DNA from: Chamaesiphon sp.
GTDB taxonomy: Bacteria; Cyanobacteriota; Cyanobacteriia; Cyanobacteriales; Chamaesiphonaceae
Reading direction: 5' to 3'
DNA: 8,468 bases
Assembly (NCBI GenBank): GCA_026785875.1
Contig: JAJAZF010000573.1
Span: 1-8,468 of the forward strand
A program made the translations under genes and the position numbers. The notes below the pieces were generated by a model. That model ran no database searches, was not told the DNA's origin, and saw nothing but the letters and a program-made list of their open reading frames with translations. Position 1 is the first letter of the stretch, and each line of letters starts with the position of its first letter. Below are positions 5,511 through 8,468 of the stretch, piece after piece.

Positions 5511-6572
5511 ATGGGTGAGCAGATTAACCGTCTTCAAGTTGGGATCGTCGGTGCGTCGGGTTATGGGGGTGTCCAATTGGTACGCTTATTGCAAGATCAT
5601 CCAGCGATCGAGATTGCCTATTTAGGTGGAGATAGTAGCGCGGGTAAAAAGTTTGGCGATCTCTATCCCCATCTGGCTCACGTTGTCAATATGACGATCG
5701 AACCGATCGATGTCGAGACGATCGCCAATCGATGTCAGGCGGTCTTTCTGGCTCTCCCCAATGGTTTAGCCTGTGAGCTAGCACCCAAATTAATTGCTAA
5801 AGGGTGTAGTGTCCTAGATTTATCGGCAGACTATCGATTTACAGATCTCAATACCTATACCCAATGGTACAAAATTCCACGAATCGATCGCGAGACAGCC
5901 GCAACTGCGGTATATGGATTGCCCGAACTCTATCGATCCAAACTCCGAGATGCTAAACTCGTTGGCTGTCCTGGCTGCTATCCTACCGCCAGTCTACTCG
6001 CCCTCTCGCCCCTACTCAAACAAGGCTTGATCGATGCAGATACCGCCATCATCGATGCCAAATCCGGCACCTCCGGCGGCGGGAGACAAGCAAAAACCCA
6101 CCTCTTACTCGCCGAAGCTGACAATAATATCTCAGCCTACAGTGTCGGCGGGCACCGTCACACCCCCGAAATCGAGCAAGTATGCAGCGATCTTGCCAGT
6201 CATGAAGTCAAAGTCCAATTCACACCCCATCTGATGCCGATGGTACGAGGCATCCTGGCAACTGTCTACGCAACGATCCGCGATCCAGGTTTAGTGACTG
6301 AGGATTTGATTACGATCTACAAAGCTTTTTACCGATCTTCGCCATTTGTCAAAGTATTGGAAGGTGGAGTTTATCCCCAGACGAAATGGGCAGCAGGAAC
6401 CAACCTCTGTTACATCGGGGTAGAAGTTGACGTTCGTACCGGACGGGTAATTGTGATCTCCGCGATCGATAATCTGATCAAAGGTCAAGCCGGACAAGCG
6501 ATTCAGTGTCTCAATGCGATGATGGGTTGGGATGAAACACTCGGATTACCACAAATGAGTTTCTATCCTTAG
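5511..6572 (+). CDS. argC: N-acetyl-gamma-glutamyl-phosphate reductase
   Basis: ArgC carries out the third step of arginine synthesis: NADPH-dependent reduction of N-acetylglutamyl-5-phosphate to the semialdehyde, in the cytosol. The 353 residues match the usual length. The N-terminal Rossmann segment has the nucleotide loop GIVGASGYGG (11-20). The signature VGCPGCYPTAS (151-161) contains the catalytic Cys156, and GHRHTPEI (about 216-223) supplies the active-site His. SGTSGGGR precedes it, as usual in the family. The ATG at 5511 gives a short hydrophilic lead before the first beta strand; no Shine-Dalgarno sequence is evident. No other arginine gene is nearby, which is normal in cyanobacteria, where arg genes are scattered. 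Its 3' end converges with the DUF72 gene across only 12 bases. Confidence 0.97.
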   Translation: MGEQINRLQVGIVGASGYGGVQLVRLLQDHPAIEIAYLGGDSSAGKKFGDLYPHLAHVVNMTIEPIDVETIANRCQAVFLALPNGLACELAPKLIAKGCSVLDLSADYRFTDLNTYTQWYKIPRIDRETAATAVYGLPELYRSKLRDAKLVGCPGCYPTASLLALSPLLKQGLIDADTAIIDAKSGTSGGGRQAKTHLLLAEADNNISAYSVGGHRHTPEIEQVCSDLASHEVKVQFTPHLMPMVRGILATVYATIRDPGLVTEDLITIYKAFYRSSPFVKVLEGGVYPQTKWAAGTNLCYIGVEVDVRTGRVIVISAIDNLIKGQAGQAIQCLNAMMGWDETLGLPQMSFYP

Positions 6573-6584
6573 CCCAACCTGACG

Positions 6585-7442
6585 TTAAAACAAATTTAAT
6601 TGAACTGGTAAATCGGTATTGAGTTGAAGTGGTAACGGGTTGAGAGAAATGCCCGATCGGGTGAAAATCTGATGTAGGTAACGAGCATTAATCGGCGATC
6701 GAGCCTCGATCGGACAATGGACGAACATATATATTTGAACATCTTGTTCTAACCATGCCTGAATCTGGCGCGTCCACCCCTCCAACCACACCTGATTCGC
6801 CGATTGGACGGGATGCGAAACATATCTAATCAGGCTAAAAGGTGCCGTCAGACTTAATTCAACTGGGACGCGAGGTTTTTTGCACTCAATGACAGATCCC
6901 CACTCTGGAGCTGCCTCATAAATCGGGCGAGAATCGAGGATAACTCGCCCCACACCCAATCTAAACAATAACTCCGTCAACTGCTCTCGATGGGGCGATT
7001 TGAACCAATCTAGATGCCGAACTTCCACCGCTAGAGCAACTTGACGCGGCAATGCTATCAGAAATGCTGTCAAGTCCGCTAGTCCCCGTGCGTCGGGTGC
7101 ATAATGCGGTGGTAACTGGATAAACATCATCCCCAATCTTTCACCCAATTCCTGCATCTGGGTGATAAATGCCTGAGCGGGGACAATCTGCGGCATTAGC
7201 AGTCCGCTATGAGTAATAGGGCGAGGAAACTTGAGGCAAAACTTAAATTCAGTGGGGGTTTGAGCGATCCATCGATCGATGGTAGCTCGATCGGGAGTTG
7301 CATAAAAAGTTGTATTCCCTTCCACAGCGGGGAAATGATGACTATAGATCCGCAAAAATTCCCGCGCTGGTGTTTTAGGTGGATAAATTTCACCGATCCA
7401 GCCAGGATAAGACCATACAGCACAACCGATCGAGATAGGCAT
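6585..7442 (-). CDS. DUF72 (YecE-like) protein
   Basis: The 285-residue protein belongs to the DUF72/YecE family, predicted TIM-barrel-like proteins with no firmly established activity. Family-type motifs appear in order: GCAVWSYPGWIGEIYP (6-21), FPAVEGNTTFYATP (37-50), FKFCLKFPRPITH (about 66-78), MFIQLPPHY (about 105-113), VEVRHLDW (about 138-145) and RYVSHPVQ (near 208-215). No signal peptide or membrane helix is seen, so it should be cytosolic. The ATG at 7442 lies 13 bases after the stop of the histidine kinase gene on the same strand, so the two are probably co-transcribed. It converges with argC across 12 bases with no visible terminator between them. Confidence 0.9.
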   Translation of the reverse strand: MPISIGCAVWSYPGWIGEIYPPKTPAREFLRIYSHHFPAVEGNTTFYATPDRATIDRWIAQTPTEFKFCLKFPRPITHSGLLMPQIVPAQAFITQMQELGERLGMMFIQLPPHYAPDARGLADLTAFLIALPRQVALAVEVRHLDWFKSPHREQLTELLFRLGVGRVILDSRPIYEAAPEWGSVIECKKPRVPVELSLTAPFSLIRYVSHPVQSANQVWLEGWTRQIQAWLEQDVQIYMFVHCPIEARSPINARYLHQIFTRSGISLNPLPLQLNTDLPVQLNLF

Positions 7443-7455
7443 TATCGCTCACCCA

Positions 7456-8468
7456 CTATTCACCATTAACTAACTGCAACCAGAGCATAAATTCAGTACC
7501 TCGATCGCCGCCTGGAGGTGGACTAGTAACTTCAATTTTACCGTGCATATGCGTCACTAATTCCTTGGCGATCGCCAGTCCCAATCCCGTTCCTGCAATA
7601 CTTCCGTGCGCTTGGACACCGCGATAATGACGCGTAAATAAATTATCTAAATCTTGAGGTGGAATGCCCATTCCGGTATCGCGAATACAGATTTGGAGCT
7701 GAGAGTTTCCACTGTCTGCTAGTTCGACATCGATATCTACTTCTCCTTCGGCGGGAGTATATTTCAAGGCATTGTCGATGAGATTGCTCAGTACTTCTCG
7801 CAGGGCGGCTGGATGAGCTTGCACTAATGGCAGATCGCGAGGAATATGAGTGTATAAATTTAAATTTCGGTCTTGAGCGATCGCTTCAGCCGAGACAACC
7901 AATGGATCGAGTACATCTGTCAATTGACAAGACTCGCTCCGAAAAGCAGCATCGGGAAGTAATAAATTCGCACTGTACGAACTAGTTTGACTAGTTTCAT
8001 CCTGAGCCGCTGGTAGCGATTTGAATCTGTCACCATCAGCGATCGATGGAATATCGATCGCACTTTCTAAGTGTTTTAATAATTCTTGTAATCGATCGCT
8101 TTCTCTGACGATACTCCCGGCGAAACCTCGATTGGGATCTCCTGGCTGGAGGCGTTTGATTAATAATTTACCAAATGTCCGAATCGCTGTCAGGGGATTG
8201 CGGAGTTGGTGCAACAGATTGTGTAAAAGATCCTGTTGCTGAAGTTGCAATTGCTGTTGCTGCTTGAGTTCTCGCGCTATCCAATTGTGTCGGCGATCGA
8301 GAATACCTGCAAGTGCGATCGTTTGGGCGATATGTTGAATTTCTGTCTGCTCGGCGGAGTTCCACGGCTCGATCTCCCGCGTGGTCGCCAGCAGCCCCAA
8401 AATCGTCCCATCTGATACCAGTGGTAGCAGGATCTGATGACGTTGGCTCTGGGACTCATCTGCACCCC
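7456..8468 (-). CDS. GAF-domain sensor histidine kinase, N-terminus beyond window
   Basis: This is the C-terminal 336 residues of a two-component sensor kinase. The frame is open through the right edge, and a TTG at 8400 is internal. Residues 1 to about 58 are the end of a GAF domain (LLPLVSDGTILGLLA, then PWNSAEQTEIQHIAQTIA). A glutamine-rich helix (about 67-80) links it to the HisKA dimerisation domain, where the phospho-accepting His is residue 86 in HQLRNPLTAIRT. A variable Ser/Thr/Asp-rich stretch (about 135-180) separates this from the HATPase domain, with N-box SNLIDNALKY (227-236), G1 DTGMGIP (263-269) and G2 GTGLGLAI (292-299). All catalytic boxes are intact. No membrane segment is visible in this part. 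Two HIP1 octamers lie within it. No response regulator lies in the window; the input signal cannot be deduced. Confidence 0.93.
   Translation of the reverse strand, partial: GADESQSQRHQILLPLVSDGTILGLLATTREIEPWNSAEQTEIQHIAQTIALAGILDRRHNWIARELKQQQQLQLQQQDLLHNLLHQLRNPLTAIRTFGKLLIKRLQPGDPNRGFAGSIVRESDRLQELLKHLESAIDIPSIADGDRFKSLPAAQDETSQTSSYSANLLLPDAAFRSESCQLTDVLDPLVVSAEAIAQDRNLNLYTHIPRDLPLVQAHPAALREVLSNLIDNALKYTPAEGEVDIDVELADSGNSQLQICIRDTGMGIPPQDLDNLFTRHYRGVQAHGSIAGTGLGLAIAKELVTHMHGKIEVTSPPPGGDRGTEFMLWLQLVNGE

Noticed and set aside
6034..6234. Small open frames overlapping argC, atpD, the DUF72 and kinase genes in other frames
   Set aside because: They lie wholly inside well-supported genes and have no recognisable motifs, so they are frame shadows.

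Overview
This window looks like a chromosomal segment of a cyanobacterium. Three perfect copies of the HIP1 octamer GCGATCGC (2010-2017, 7568-7575, 7877-7884) and very many CGATCG hexamers are present. The protein types also fit: a chloroplast/cyanobacterial-style ATP synthase beta-epsilon pair, a bifunctional RibBA with a long C-terminal extension, a secreted pentapeptide-repeat protein and a GAF-type histidine kinase. The species cannot be named from this alone.

Layout, left to right. (1) The 3' three quarters of the ATP synthase beta gene, then the complete epsilon gene, both on +. They are separated by an unusual spacer built from 7-base repeat units in two opposed arrays around an imperfect stem-loop. 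A third heptad array follows the epsilon stop codon, and a 38-bp palindrome after it probably ends the operon. (2) A small four-helix membrane protein of the PsiE family (+), which faces a secreted 25-repeat pentapeptide protein (-). (3) About 450 bases without a credible gene (3190-3641). This stretch holds a hairpin end resembling the right end of IS200/IS605 tnpB elements, a complex set of inverted repeats and no transposase, followed by two strong hairpins of a type common between cyanobacterial genes. (4) ribBA (-) and argC (+), divergently transcribed from a shared 192-bp spacer. (5) A DUF72/YecE-like protein and the C-terminal part of a GAF histidine kinase, both on - with a 13-base gap, so probably one operon. 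The kinase continues past the right edge.

The genes do not form one pathway. They are ordinary housekeeping functions (ATP synthesis, riboflavin, arginine) with a few envelope or regulatory genes between them. No complete novel system is visible. The most interesting parts are non-coding: the phased heptad arrays on both sides of the epsilon gene, and the roughly 330-base transposase-less IS200/IS605-like element that ends 34 bases before the pentapeptide gene. Its hairpin end could be an orphan omega-RNA-like scaffold; this is a hypothesis.
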